39,679 nt of DNA from positions 1 through 39,679 of the forward strand of contig JAPLQT010000128.1 of the NCBI GenBank assembly GCA_026399515.1, given 5' to 3'. Below the pieces are notes generated by a model. The model searched no databases. It worked only from the letters and a program-made list of their open reading frames with translations, and had not been told where the DNA came from. Made by a program: the position numbers and the translations under genes. Source of the DNA: Pseudomonadota bacterium. GTDB taxonomy: Bacteria; Pseudomonadota; Gammaproteobacteria; Burkholderiales; Rhodocyclaceae. Positions 1 through 8,791 of this stretch are shown piece after piece. Within the stretch, counting starts at the first letter, position 1. Each line of letters begins with the position of its first letter.

Positions 1-498
1 CCGGCCGGCGGCGGGGAAATCCCGGCGCAGCGGGAATTCGCTTTCGCTCCAGGCCTGATGGCGGGTCCAGCGGCGCACGTCGGGGTGATCGGAAAAGACC
101 ACGCCCAGCATGTCGCGGACATGGCGCTCGGGACGGTCGGCGGCGGGATAGTAAGGCGTGTGGGAAGACAGGACCGGCGTGGCGCGGGGCAGCAACGTGC
201 GCGCCAACAGATAGGCGCCGGCTTTTTCGAAGCAGGCGTTTATGCGTATTGATTCGTTGCCTCCGTTGCCTTCACCGCCTTCACCGCGTTCATCAACCAG
301 GTCCTCGCCCCAGCAGGCGACCCAGCGCCAGGCGGCGGCCGTGGCTTCCTTGGCGAGCCGGCCCCAGTCAGCGGCAGGAACAAGGATCACCTGTGCCGGC
401 GCGAGTCCGGGCGATGCCTGCGCCGTCTGTGCCTCGACGCGCAGGCCGGCTTGCGCGAGGCGGCTTAGCAGCCCGGCAAGTCGATCCGCCGGCTTCAT
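1..498 (-). CDS. hyfG: Hydrogenase-4-type large subunit (HyfG/NuoCD-like), N-terminal part, left cluster
   Basis: The first 166 codons of the large-subunit gene of the left Hyf-like cluster; the rest lies beyond the left edge. The visible part corresponds to the 30-kDa (NuoC-like) domain that precedes the NuoD/hydrogenase-like domain in HycE/HyfG proteins. Around residues 133-160 it reads RHVRDMLGVVFSDHPDVRRW and then SEFPLRRDF, the usual NuoC-like signature of a charged RxxxDMLG stretch and a PLRxDFP end. The ATG at 498 overlaps the hyfF stop (ATGA), so the two are translationally coupled. Residues 80-90 hold a Gly/Glu-rich insert (GEGGEGNGG) not typical of the family. Whether this copy keeps the Ni-binding cysteines cannot be seen here. 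The right-hand paralogue at 10909-12462 lacks them. Confidence 0.8.
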   Translation of the reverse strand, partial: MKPADRLAGLLSRLAQAGLRVEAQTAQASPGLAPAQVILVPAADWGRLAKEATAAAWRWVACWGEDLVDERGEGGEGNGGNESIRINACFEKAGAYLLARTLLPRATPVLSSHTPYYPAADRPERHVRDMLGVVFSDHPDVRRWTRHQAWSESEFPLRRDFPAAGR

Positions 499-1967
499 AA
501 CGGCGACGCTCCGGAAATGAGCACCGTGGCCTGTTCGAACCAGCGCGCGAGGAATCCGGGAATCGCCAGTCCGAGCCAAAGCACCAGGAACAGATGCACC
601 ACCACTGGCAGCATATTGGCCTCCACCGGCTTCTGCCCCGGCGGCGGCTCGCCGAAGACCATCCGCTGGACGTGGCGGGCCAACCCTGCGAAGGCCACGC
701 CGAAGCCGACCAGCAGCGGGATGGTCAGCCACGGCCAGGCTTTCATGGTGGCCATCAGCAACAGAAATTCGCTGATGAATACGCCGAAAGGCGGGAAGCC
801 GGCGATCGCCACGGTGCCGAGCAACAGCCCCCAACCGATCGCCGGCTGGGTGCGGATCAGGCCGCGGATCTGATCGATGCGCTGCGTCCCAGCAAGCTGG
901 CAGGCATGGCCGACGGTGATGAAAATGGCCGACTTGGTAAGCGAGTGCACCGTCATGTGCAGCAACGCGCCGAAGGTGGCCAACGGTCCGCCCATGCCGA
1001 AGCCGAAAGTGATCAAGCCCATATGCTCGATGGAGGAGTAGCTGAACATGCGCTTGACGTCGTGCTGGCGGTGCAGGAACAGGCCCGCGACGGTGAACGA
1101 GAGCAAGCCGAAACCCATCATCAGGTTGCCGGCGAGGTTGGTATGCAGGGAGGCATCCACCAGCATCTTGACGCGCACCAGGGCATACAGCGCGACATTG
1201 AGCAGCAGGCCGGAGAGCACCGCCGACATCGGCGTGGGGCCCTCGGAGTGCGCGTCCGGCAGCCAGTTGTGCAGCGGCACCAGGCCGACCTTGGTGCCGT
1301 AACCGACCAGCAGGAAGACGAAGGCCAGGGTGATCACCGCCGGATCCAGACCACCGCCCGCGACGCTGTGCAGCACCGTCCATAGGAGCGTGTCGTCGCG
1401 GTCCCCGCCGAGCTTGCTCTCGGCGGCGAAATAGATCAGCACGGTGCCGAACAGGGCCTGGGCGATGCCGACCCCGCAGAGGATGAAGTACTTCCACGCC
1501 GCCTCGATCGCCTCCGGCGTGCGGTACAGGGAAACCAGCAACACGGTGGTCAGGGTGGCCAGTTCCATCGCCACCCACAGCACGCCGAGGTTGTTGGTCG
1601 ACAGCGCCAGCAGCATCGAGAACAGGAAGCACTGGTACATCGAGTGGTACAGCCGCAGGCGCCGGTCAGTGACGCGCCCGCGCTCGACTTCGTGGCGCAT
1701 ATAAGGGCGGGAAAATATCGAGGTGGTCAAGCCGACGAATGCGGTCAGAACGACCAGGTAAACATTGAAGGCGTCGATGTAAAACATGCGCCCGGCGGAC
1801 AACTGCGGTCCGTGTTCGAAGACTTCCAGCGCCATGACGAGCGCGGCGCCGAAGGTCGCCATGCCGACGGCGATATTGATCCAGCCGGCGATCGGGCGGT
1901 GACCGAGCAATGCCAGCAGCAGACCGCCCAGCAGCGGCGCCAGCAGAGTGATTTCGAGCAGCGTCAC
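495..1967 (-). CDS. hyfF: HyfF-like proton-translocating membrane subunit (NuoN/NuoM type), left cluster
   Basis: A 490-residue antiporter-like membrane subunit of the Mrp/NuoLMN superfamily, expected to form part of the ion-pumping arm of a complex I-like enzyme in the inner membrane. The GTG start at 1967 is chosen because it overlaps the hyfE stop (GTGA) and gives a hydrophobic N-terminus (VTLLEITLLAPLLGG). Key features are the TM5 acidic residue in the motif WVAMELATLTTVLLVSLYRT and the TM7 lysine in GYGTKVGLVPLHNWLPDAH, both essential for pumping in homologues. A histidine-rich HMTVHSLTKSAIF segment follows, as usual in HyfF/NuoN. About 13-14 hydrophobic segments are visible. It is closely similar to the paralogue at 9457-10905. 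Nothing looks damaged, although the hyfB-like gene of this operon is broken. Confidence 0.9.
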   Translation of the reverse strand: MTLLEITLLAPLLGGLLLALLGHRPIAGWINIAVGMATFGAALVMALEVFEHGPQLSAGRMFYIDAFNVYLVVLTAFVGLTTSIFSRPYMRHEVERGRVTDRRLRLYHSMYQCFLFSMLLALSTNNLGVLWVAMELATLTTVLLVSLYRTPEAIEAAWKYFILCGVGIAQALFGTVLIYFAAESKLGGDRDDTLLWTVLHSVAGGGLDPAVITLAFVFLLVGYGTKVGLVPLHNWLPDAHSEGPTPMSAVLSGLLLNVALYALVRVKMLVDASLHTNLAGNLMMGFGLLSFTVAGLFLHRQHDVKRMFSYSSIEHMGLITFGFGMGGPLATFGALLHMTVHSLTKSAIFITVGHACQLAGTQRIDQIRGLIRTQPAIGWGLLLGTVAIAGFPPFGVFISEFLLLMATMKAWPWLTIPLLVGFGVAFAGLARHVQRMVFGEPPPGQKPVEANMLPVVVHLFLVLWLGLAIPGFLARWFEQATVLISGASPL

Positions 1968-2689
1968 GAGCGTTCCCCGGACGAAGGCTCGGTGGCCTCC
2001 GGCGACGGCATGGGCTGGTTCGCCTCCGACAGGCGGTTGAACTGGCCGACGTTGAGCGAACCGAAGGAATCGCGCAGGTGGAAGAAGAATACGCCGAACA
2101 GGATAGAGGCGACGAGGATGTCGAAGGCCAGACCCAGTTCCACGATCAGCGGCATGCCGTAAGTGGATACCACGGCGGCGAAGAATATGCCGCTTTCCAT
2201 CGACATGAAGCCGATCACCTGCGCCACGGCCGACTTGCGCGCGCACATCAGCAGCATGCCGAGCAATTCGATGGCCATGCTGACGGCGATGGTGTTCCGC
2301 GTCGCCAATCCAGACAGATGGATGATAGATTGCGACACATGGTAGCTGAAGATCACCAGGGCCACGCCGCCGAGCAGCAGCAGCGTCGGGTGTTCGATCA
2401 CCTCGGCGTCGTATTGCATGTTGAGCCTTGCGCTGAGGCGGTAGAGCAAATACGGGATCACCACCACCTTCAGGCAAAAAGTGATCGCCGCCGAAATATG
2501 CAGTTGGGGATGGCCGGAAGCGATGGCGACCAGAACCGAGACAACCGTAAGCAACAGACCCTGCCAGGCGAAGGTAAAGATCAACGGCATCATCCGCGCC
2601 TGGGCGAGCATGATGAACGAGGTAAACAACGCCAGGGCCGCGAACAGGATAATGGCCTGGTTATACAGACTGAGGGCGGCGAATTCCAT
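1964..2689 (-). CDS. hyfE: HyfE-like membrane subunit (NuoK-related), left cluster
   Basis: A 241-residue hydrophobic subunit matching HyfE, the hydrogenase-4 membrane component whose C-terminal part resembles NuoK. Several transmembrane helices are evident, and the characteristic block VIGFMSMESGIFFAAVVSTY with MPLIVELGLAFDILV carries the conserved membrane glutamates expected of NuoK-like proteins. The C-terminus is about 20 residues longer than in the paralogue at 8792-9457, with a Pro/Glu/Ser-rich tail (NQPMPSPEATEPSSGERS). The ATG at 2689 directly follows the hyfC stop codon with no spacer, and its own stop overlaps the hyfF GTG. This fits tight translational coupling and stoichiometric production of the membrane arm. 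Confidence 0.9.
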   Translation of the reverse strand: MEFAALSLYNQAIILFAALALFTSFIMLAQARMMPLIFTFAWQGLLLTVVSVLVAIASGHPQLHISAAITFCLKVVVIPYLLYRLSARLNMQYDAEVIEHPTLLLLGGVALVIFSYHVSQSIIHLSGLATRNTIAVSMAIELLGMLLMCARKSAVAQVIGFMSMESGIFFAAVVSTYGMPLIVELGLAFDILVASILFGVFFFHLRDSFGSLNVGQFNRLSEANQPMPSPEATEPSSGERS

Positions 2690-3649
2690 TTAGCCTCCGG
2701 TCTCCAGTACCACATGCGTCAACATGGCGAGCAAGGAGAGCATGAAGGAAAAGCCCAGGAACTGCGGCACGCGGAACAAGCGCATTTTCGCCAGCACCGT
2801 CTCCCACACTACCAACAGGACCGCGATAAGCATCAGTTTCGCCGCCACGGCAACCACGCCGACGGCCAGGACCATGGCGCTAAAGTCGGTTGCGATGCCC
2901 CACGGGAAAAAGAGATCGACGATCAGCACCGCGTAGATCATCAGCTTGATTTGCGTCGCCCACTCGATCAGCGCCAGGTGTCGTCCGCCGTACTCGAGGA
3001 TCATGGCCTCGTGCAACATGGTGAGTTCGAGATGGGTGGCGGGATTGTCCACCGGAATCCGGCTGGTCTCGGCCACCGCCACCATGGCCAGCGCCAGCAG
3101 GGCGAACAGGAAGGAAGGGCGCAGCACCAGGCCGGATTGCAGGATATAGGCCGTCGCCACCGACAGGTTGGTGGTGTTCGCCGTCATCGACAGCGTGAAC
3201 ACTGCCATCAGCATGGCCGGTTCGGCCAGCGCCGCGACCATCATCTCGCGCGAGGCGCCCATGCCACCGAAGGCGGTGCCGATGTCGAGGGCCGCCAACG
3301 CGGTGAAGAAACGCGCCAACGCAAAAAATCCGACCAGCACGATCAAGTCGGCAATCGCGGCGCTGGGCAGGTTCACGGCGACCAACGGCACCACCGCGGC
3401 GGCGAGCAGCATGGCGCTGAAGACGATGTAGGGAACGGCGCGGAACAGCCAGGAGGCATTGTCGGCCAGCAGCATGCGTTTCTTCAGCAGCTTGGCGAGG
3501 TCGCGGTAGGGCTGCCACAGCGCCGGCGCGGCGCGGTTCTGCATATGGCACTTGACGCGCCGCAGCCAGCCGGCGAGCAGCGGCGCGCTAGCGATGAACA
3601 GCAGCGCCTGCGCCGCCGCGAGCGCCCAGGCGGTCAGCTGACTATCCAT
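2690..3649 (-). CDS. hyfC: HyfC-like membrane subunit (NuoH / complex I subunit 1 family), left cluster
   Basis: A 319-residue subunit of the NuoH/HycD/EchB family, which anchors the peripheral redox arm to the membrane and couples electron transfer to ion movement. Family blocks are clear: the N-terminal membrane helix followed by CHMQNRAAPALWQPYRDLAK, the conserved ETSRIPVDNPATHLELTMLH cytoplasmic loop with its acidic and basic residues, then EAMILEYGGRHLALIEWA. About eight hydrophobic segments are present, as in the family. The ATG at 3649 lies 16 bp inside the end of the hyfB-like gene, as is typical for these operons. Length and motifs are normal. It is paralogous to the gene at 7822-8778. 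Confidence 0.92.
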   Translation of the reverse strand: MDSQLTAWALAAAQALLFIASAPLLAGWLRRVKCHMQNRAAPALWQPYRDLAKLLKKRMLLADNASWLFRAVPYIVFSAMLLAAAVVPLVAVNLPSAAIADLIVLVGFFALARFFTALAALDIGTAFGGMGASREMMVAALAEPAMLMAVFTLSMTANTTNLSVATAYILQSGLVLRPSFLFALLALAMVAVAETSRIPVDNPATHLELTMLHEAMILEYGGRHLALIEWATQIKLMIYAVLIVDLFFPWGIATDFSAMVLAVGVVAVAAKLMLIAVLLVVWETVLAKMRLFRVPQFLGFSFMLSLLAMLTHVVLETGG

Positions 3650-5498
3650 AGGAAGGCCAGCAAGGTAGCGAAGGAGAATTTCAGGTAGGTGTGGATGTTG
3701 CCGGTCTGAATGAAGCCGATGCGATTGGCCGCTGCCAGCACCAGGCGTCCGATCGGAAGATAGATCTTGAGCCACGACCAGTCCTGGGTGTGCAGGTCGT
3801 AATGCAGGCTCGTCACCCGCGGGATCGGCCCGCCGCCGGCAAGCGTGTCGATCCGTTCCTCGACCTTCCATACCCCGCCGAACACGCGTCGGATCGGTTG
3901 GCTGAATGCCGTCGAGGTGTACTGCATGCGCGAGGTGAGATGGCCGAAGCCGCAGTCCCATGGGTAGGCTCTAAGCGCCGGGATGGCGCGACGCCTCAGG
4001 AACAAGTAACCCAGGCCGTGCACCACGATGATGGCGGCCACGACAAACGGGGCGGAGTACGAAGCCACCTCGGGTGAAATCGGGGTCAGCCACAACCAGC
4101 CCTGGGCGGCGGCGGAAGGCAACGACTCGTGCACCAGCAGTTGGGTGATGGGCGCCATCGCTTCGATCACCGTGGTCGGGAAAACGCCGAGCAGTAGGCA
4201 CAGCGCCGCCAGCAGTCCCATCCCGCCCAGCATGCCGACCGGCACCTCGCGGGCGCGGGCGGCCCGGCGGCTGCGCGGCTTGCCGAGGAAGGCGATGCCG
4301 AAGGCCTTGACGAAGCAGGCGGCGGCGAGCGCCCCGGTGAGCGCCAGCAGCGCCGCCGCGATCGGGATCATGGCGCGCAGCAGGCCGTTCTCCAGCGCCG
4401 GCGCCTGCAAGGCCGTCTGGAAGGTCAGCCACTCCGAAACAAAACCGTTGAAAGGCGGCAGCGCCGAAATCGCCACCGAGCCGACCAGGAACAGGAAGGC
4501 CGTGACCGGCATGCGATGAATGAGACCGCCCATGTGATCGAGGTCGCGTTCGTGGGTGCGGTAGAGTACCGCGCCGGCGCCGAGAAACAGCAGTCCCTTG
4601 AACAGCGCATGGTTGATGGTGTGATACAGCGCCGCCACCAGTCCCAGCGTGCCCAGCATCCTGTGGCCGCTGCCGAGAAATATCATCGACATGCCGAGGC
4701 CCATCAAGATGATGCCGATGTTCTCGATCGAGTGGTAGGCGAGCAGGCGCTTCAGGTCGTGCTGCATCAGCGCATACAACACGCCGAGCAGCGACGAGGC
4801 GGTGCCGACGATGAGCACGACGATCCCCCACTCCCAGCGCACCTCGCCGATCAAGTCGAAGCTCACCCGCACCATGCCGTAGATGCCCATCTTGATCATG
4901 GCGCCGCTCATCAGTGCCGAGATGTGCGACGGTGCCACCGGGTGCGCGTCCGGCAGCCAGACGTGCAGCGGCACCATGTCCGCCTTGATGCCAAAGCCGA
5001 GGAACGCACAGGCAAAAGGAAATATCCGCACAGCGACATCATTTCCCAGAAAATCATGAAGACCAGCGCATCGTCGGCAAGCAGCATCCCCTGCATCCCG
5101 AGGACGAACAGCGCGGTGAATACGCCGAGCGGCGGCAGCGGCTGGGCCGCCGCGCCGCGCCCGAACTCGCGCGTGTAGCTGGGGCCGTAGAGCGAAATCG
5201 CCACCACCAGCGTGCCGAGCAGCACCAGGAAAAAACCGGAGAGCGGATCGATCCGAAGATGCCAGGCCAGCCAGGGCAGGCCGAGGGCGAATTGGTCGGT
5301 GACGGTGAGCTTGGCCAGCAGCGTCCACCCACCGGCGGCGATGCTGGCGGCGCCGGAGCAGAACAGGAACAGGAAGGAACCGAAATGCAGGAAGCCCGGA
5401 TGGCGGCGCACGGCAAACAGGGAAACGGCACCCGACAGTAAGGTGCAGACCACCGCGGCGTAGATCAGATACAGCGGCGTGCCGATGAGTTCGCTCAT
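3634..5498 (-). pseudogene. hyfB: HyfB-like membrane subunit broken by an internal deletion and frameshift, left cluster
   Basis: This should encode the NuoL/HyfB-type antiporter-like subunit of the left cluster. Reading from ATG 5498 (upstream GTG 5516 is possible), frame one gives MSELIGTPLYLIY and runs normally through VFMIFWEMMSLCGYFLL. Near 5005-5022 the coding sense jumps to another frame, which continues as CAFLGFGIKADMVPLHVWLP and then normally to the stop at 3634. Compared with the intact paralogue (5777-7822), about 67 codons covering the end of TM5 through TM6 are missing at the jump, and the loss is out of frame. The reading frame of the original product is therefore destroyed. 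The flanking parts keep their family motifs, so the damage looks recent, or it is an assembly error. Confidence 0.85.
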
Positions 5499-5576
5499 CG
5501 CAAGAATTCCGACCACGGGAATCTTGACCGCACCGCTAACCCCCCAACGTCAAACGCCGACACGTCTCGACCCGCG

Positions 5577-5605
5577 ATCAACGCGACAGTCCGGTACGCG
5601 TTGAT
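5577..5605. repeat. 9-bp inverted repeat, possible operator
   Basis: ATCAACGCG, an 11-bp spacer, then CGCGTTGAT: a perfect dyad spanning 29 bp in the divergent region between the two clusters. The centre-to-centre spacing of the arms (20 bp, about two helical turns) fits a dimeric regulator binding one face of the DNA. The regulator is unknown and no regulator gene is adjacent. Confidence 0.5.
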
Positions 5606-5738
5606 GCAACGGTTCGGTTGGAACAGATTAGGGACTCATCGCAAACCGATGAGATGCTCCCTGGATTCAATAGTGACACTTTCCGGCGATCACGACAAGC
5701 CATGCGCGTTGCATGAGCGAAGGTTTGCCTCCCGGAAA

Positions 5739-5768
5739 TTGGCGTAGGGCTTGGCTTGCGGTTAAAAT
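5739..5768 (+). promoter_or_regulatory. Candidate sigma-70 promoter for the right Hyf-like operon
   Basis: TTGGCG (5739-5744), an 18-bp spacer and TAAAAT (5763-5768) form a moderate sigma-70 match. The start site would fall near 5775, only about 2 bases before the ATG at 5777. No Shine-Dalgarno sequence is visible before that ATG, so the transcript could be leaderless if this promoter is real. Confidence 0.4.
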
Positions 5769-5776
5769 ATGCGCGT

Positions 5777-7822
5777 ATGCCCCTTCCCATCCCCGAACTA
5801 TTCTCCATCGACTGGCCGCTTTCGCTGGTCGTCGTTTGGCTGCTGATCGGTGGGGCGGGCCTGCTGGCGCCGCGCAACCTGGCGTTCGTCGGCAAGACCT
5901 TGTATCCCCTCGGTGCCCTGGTCGGATTGGCGCTGGCGGTGGTGGCTTTCGAAGCGTTGGGGGAGGCACCGCAGACCAGGGTGTTGGTCCTGGGCCTGCC
6001 CGACCTGCCTTTCCATCTGCGCCTGGATTCCCTGTCGGCCCTGTTTCTGCTACTGCTCGGCGGCACCAGCGCGGGCATCTCGATCTATGCCGCCGGCTAT
6101 CTGCGGAGCGGCGAAGGCACCGCGCCGGGACTGCAATGCCTCGAGTACCACCTTTTCCTGGCGAGCATGGCGCTGGTGCTGCTGGCCGACGATGCTTACG
6201 CCTTCATGGTGGCCTGGGAGTCCATGGCGTTTTCATCGTTCTTCCTGGTCACCTCCGACCACCGCAAGCCGGAAATCCGCCGCGCCGGTTACCTCTACCT
6301 GCTGATCGCGCATGTCGGCGCCATCGGCATCCTGCTCTCCTTCGGCGTGCTGCAAAGCGGCGGCGCCTTGTCGGCGAGCAACGGGGTTGCCGACTACACC
6401 TTCGCCCATATGCGCGCCACCGATCACGACGCCTTCTGGGCCAGCGCCGCCTTCGGCCTGGCCGTGTTCGGCTTCGGCGCCAAGGCCGGCCTGCTGCCGC
6501 TGCACGTGTGGCTGCCCGAGGCACACCCGGCGGCGCCCTCGCCGGTGTCGGCGATGATGAGCGGCGTCATGCTGAAGACCGCCATCTACGGTATCTTGCG
6601 CGTCTCCTTCGACCTGCTGCACCACCCGCTGTGGTGGTGGGGCGTGCTGGTGCTGGCGCTGGGACTGATCACGGCCTTGTTCGGGGCGGTATTCTCGGCC
6701 GTGCAGAGCGACATGAAACGGCTGCTGGCGTATTCGTCGATCGAGAATATCGGCCTGCTGTTCGTCGGCATCGGCCTGGCGCTGACCTTCCGTTCGTTCG
6801 ACATGAATACGCTGGCGGCGCTGGCCCTGACCGCCGTGCTGTATCACGGCCTGAACCACGCCGCCTTCAAGAGCCTGCTTTTCCTGTGCACCGGCTCAGT
6901 GTTGCATGCCACGCGCGAACGCAGCCTGGGCAAGCTCGGCGGCCTGATCCATCACATGCCCTGGGTGGCGTGGCTGGCCCTGCTGGGCGTGCTGGCCAGC
7001 GCCGGCCTGCCGCCGCTCAACGGCTTCGTCTCCGAGTGGCTGCTGTTGCAGGCCTTCTTGTTCACGCCCGGCTTGCCGCACGGCTATATCAACATGCTGA
7101 TCCCGGTGGCCGCCGCCGCCGTGGCACTGACGGCGGCCATCGCCGGCTATGCCATGGTCAAGTTCTTCGGCATCGTCTTTCTCGGCCAGCCGCGCGAGGA
7201 GAAGCTGACGCTGGCGCATGATGCAGGAATCCTGGAACGTGTCGGCATGTCCTGGCTGGGCATCCTGTGCATATTGCTGGGACTGTTCCCGGTGTTCGTC
7301 ATCGACAAGCTCGATGCCGTGACGCGTCCCCTGCTCGGCGCGGGTCTCGGCGAGGCGGTGCGGGCCCAGGGGTGGCTGTTGCTGGCGCCGATCAACGCCG
7401 ACCGGGCCAGCTATGAGCCGCTGGTATTCCTGTTGATGATCGTCGCCGTGGTGGCCCTGACCTTCCTCATCGTGCGCCGCTTCTGGCACGGCAGGGTGCG
7501 CCGCGGCGCACCCTGGGACTGCGGCTTCCCGCTGCAAACGGCGCGCATGCAGGACACCGCCGAAGGTTTCGGCCAGCCGCTGCGCCAGGTGTTTGAGCCG
7601 TTCTACCGGCTGACGCGCGAACTGCCGACGTCCTTCGACAAGCTGCCGCGCTACCGCATGGTGGTCGAGGACCATTTCTGGTATTGGCTCTACCTGCCGG
7701 TCGCCCACGTCGCCGACTTCGGATCGCGCATGGTGGCTTTCCTGCAGCAGGGCCGCATCTCCATCTACCTGCTGTTCAGCTTCGTCACCCTGGTGGTGTT
7801 GTTGTTCCTGGTGCGCGGATAA
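5777..7822 (+). CDS. hyfB: HyfB-like proton-translocating membrane subunit (NuoL type), right cluster
   Basis: A 681-residue antiporter-like subunit of the NuoL/HyfB family, expected at the distal end of the membrane arm. The ATG at 5777 is preferred over an upstream in-frame TTG (5756) because it begins a normal hydrophobic N-terminus (MPLPIPELFSIDWPLSLVVV). Conserved features include the TM5 glutamate in AFMVAWESMAFSSFFLV, the TM7 lysine in GFGAKAGLLPLHVWLPEAHP, and HGLNHAAFKSLLFL. The C-terminal extension ends in a soluble-looking stretch (PWDCGFPLQTARMQDTAEGF) followed by a last helix, as in HyfB. The length agrees with E. coli HyfB (about 670). The stop overlaps the next ATG (TAATG). No ribosome-binding site is obvious. 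Confidence 0.93.
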   Translation: MPLPIPELFSIDWPLSLVVVWLLIGGAGLLAPRNLAFVGKTLYPLGALVGLALAVVAFEALGEAPQTRVLVLGLPDLPFHLRLDSLSALFLLLLGGTSAGISIYAAGYLRSGEGTAPGLQCLEYHLFLASMALVLLADDAYAFMVAWESMAFSSFFLVTSDHRKPEIRRAGYLYLLIAHVGAIGILLSFGVLQSGGALSASNGVADYTFAHMRATDHDAFWASAAFGLAVFGFGAKAGLLPLHVWLPEAHPAAPSPVSAMMSGVMLKTAIYGILRVSFDLLHHPLWWWGVLVLALGLITALFGAVFSAVQSDMKRLLAYSSIENIGLLFVGIGLALTFRSFDMNTLAALALTAVLYHGLNHAAFKSLLFLCTGSVLHATRERSLGKLGGLIHHMPWVAWLALLGVLASAGLPPLNGFVSEWLLLQAFLFTPGLPHGYINMLIPVAAAAVALTAAIAGYAMVKFFGIVFLGQPREEKLTLAHDAGILERVGMSWLGILCILLGLFPVFVIDKLDAVTRPLLGAGLGEAVRAQGWLLLAPINADRASYEPLVFLLMIVAVVALTFLIVRRFWHGRVRRGAPWDCGFPLQTARMQDTAEGFGQPLRQVFEPFYRLTRELPTSFDKLPRYRMVVEDHFWYWLYLPVAHVADFGSRMVAFLQQGRISIYLLFSFVTLVVLLFLVRG

Positions 7823-8778
7823 TGGAATTCGCCTCCGCAATCCTGCTGCAAGTCCTTGAACTGGTCCTGGCGCTGTTGGTGGCACCCTTGTTGACCGGCT
7901 GGGTGAATCAGTGCCGCGCCTGGCTGCAGAACCGCTCGGCGCCATCGTTGTGGCTGCCCTACCGGCAACTCGCCAAACTCTTCGAGAAGGAAGTGGTGCT
8001 GGCGCACAACGCCTCGGGGCTGTTCCGCGCCGCGCCCTACTTCATTTTCGCCTGCATGGTGCTGGCCTCGGCCATCGTGCCGACGCTGTCCACCGACCTG
8101 CCTTTCGGCCCGGCCGCCGACGTCATCGCCCTGGTCGGCATCTTTGCCCTGGCGCGCATCTTCATCGCCCTGGCCGGCATGGACGTGGGCACTTCCTTCG
8201 GCACCCTGGGTGCAAGGCGCGAAATGCTGATCGGCTTTCTCGCCGAGCCGGCCTTGCTGATGGTGTTCTTCACCGCCTCGCTGATCTCGCATTCGACCTC
8301 GCTGTCCACCATCGTCGAGACATTCGCCCACCGCGAGTTCGCCATCCACCCCAGCCTCGCGTTCGCCGGCGTGGCCTTCACCATGGTATCGCTGGCCGAG
8401 AACGCCCGCGTGCCCATCGACAATCCCACCACCCACCTCGAATTGACCATGATCCACGAGGCGATGATCCTGGAGTACTCGGGCCGCCACCTGGCGTTGA
8501 TCGAATGGGCCGCGACGCTGAAGATGTATGTCTACTCCTGCCTGGGCCTGGCGCTGTTCTTCCCTTGGGGCATTCCCCAGGGCGCCCTGCTGAGCAACCT
8601 TCTGATAGCACTGCCGAGCCTGGCGGTGAAGCTTGGGGTCGGCGGTTTCCTGCTCGCCGTGATCGAAACCGCCAGCGCCAAGATGCGCATCTTCCGCGCG
8701 CCGGAATTTCTCGGCACCGCCTTCATGATGGCGGTGCTGGGCATGCTGGTGCACCTCCTGCTGGAAACCGGAAAATGA
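7822..8778 (+). CDS. hyfC: HyfC-like membrane subunit (NuoH / complex I subunit 1 family), right cluster
   Basis: A 318-residue NuoH-family protein, the membrane anchor for the redox arm. It shows the family blocks WLQNRSAPSLWLPYRQLAKL near residues 33-52, ENARVPIDNPTTHLELTMIH and EAMILEYSGRHLALIEWAAT, with about eight transmembrane segments. The start ATG at 7822 overlaps the preceding TAA by one base, so translation is probably coupled. Thirteen bases separate its stop from the hyfE-like gene. It is clearly paralogous to 2690-3649 but well diverged in the helices, so the two clusters are not a very recent duplication. Confidence 0.93.
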   Translation: MEFASAILLQVLELVLALLVAPLLTGWVNQCRAWLQNRSAPSLWLPYRQLAKLFEKEVVLAHNASGLFRAAPYFIFACMVLASAIVPTLSTDLPFGPAADVIALVGIFALARIFIALAGMDVGTSFGTLGARREMLIGFLAEPALLMVFFTASLISHSTSLSTIVETFAHREFAIHPSLAFAGVAFTMVSLAENARVPIDNPTTHLELTMIHEAMILEYSGRHLALIEWAATLKMYVYSCLGLALFFPWGIPQGALLSNLLIALPSLAVKLGVGGFLLAVIETASAKMRIFRAPEFLGTAFMMAVLGMLVHLLLETGK

Positions 8779-8791
8779 GGCCGGACGCGCC

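Larger units (their letters stand above)
5499..5776. promoter_or_regulatory. Divergent control region between the two Hyf-like clusters
   Basis: This 278-bp gap separates the head-to-head hyfB-like genes and must hold the promoters of both operons. It contains several dyads: a 9-bp inverted repeat at 5577-5605, a perfect 7-bp hairpin at 5635-5653 (CTCATCG, loop CAAAC, CGATGAG) and a 5-bp dyad CATGC-N5-GCATG at 5701-5715. I see no gene in it, no clear sigma-54 element and no convincing FNR site. The rightward promoter candidate is listed separately. I could not identify a convincing leftward promoter. Confidence 0.6.

Noticed and set aside
2078-3688. A 536-codon plus-strand open frame across the left hyfC/hyfE genes
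   Set aside because: Antisense shadow. The composition is Gln/His/Arg-rich and no family matches, while the minus strand shows clear NuoH- and HyfE-like proteins.
5000-5030. Programmed ribosomal frameshifting in the left hyfB-like gene
   Set aside because: There is no slippery heptamer with a downstream structure that I can see, and the missing segment of about 67 codons would not be restored by slipping.
5777-7822. A DabB subunit of a DAB inorganic-carbon pump
   Set aside because: No DabA (DUF2309) partner is present. The gene lies in a full B-C-E-F-G-I set of the hydrogenase-4 / Ehr type.
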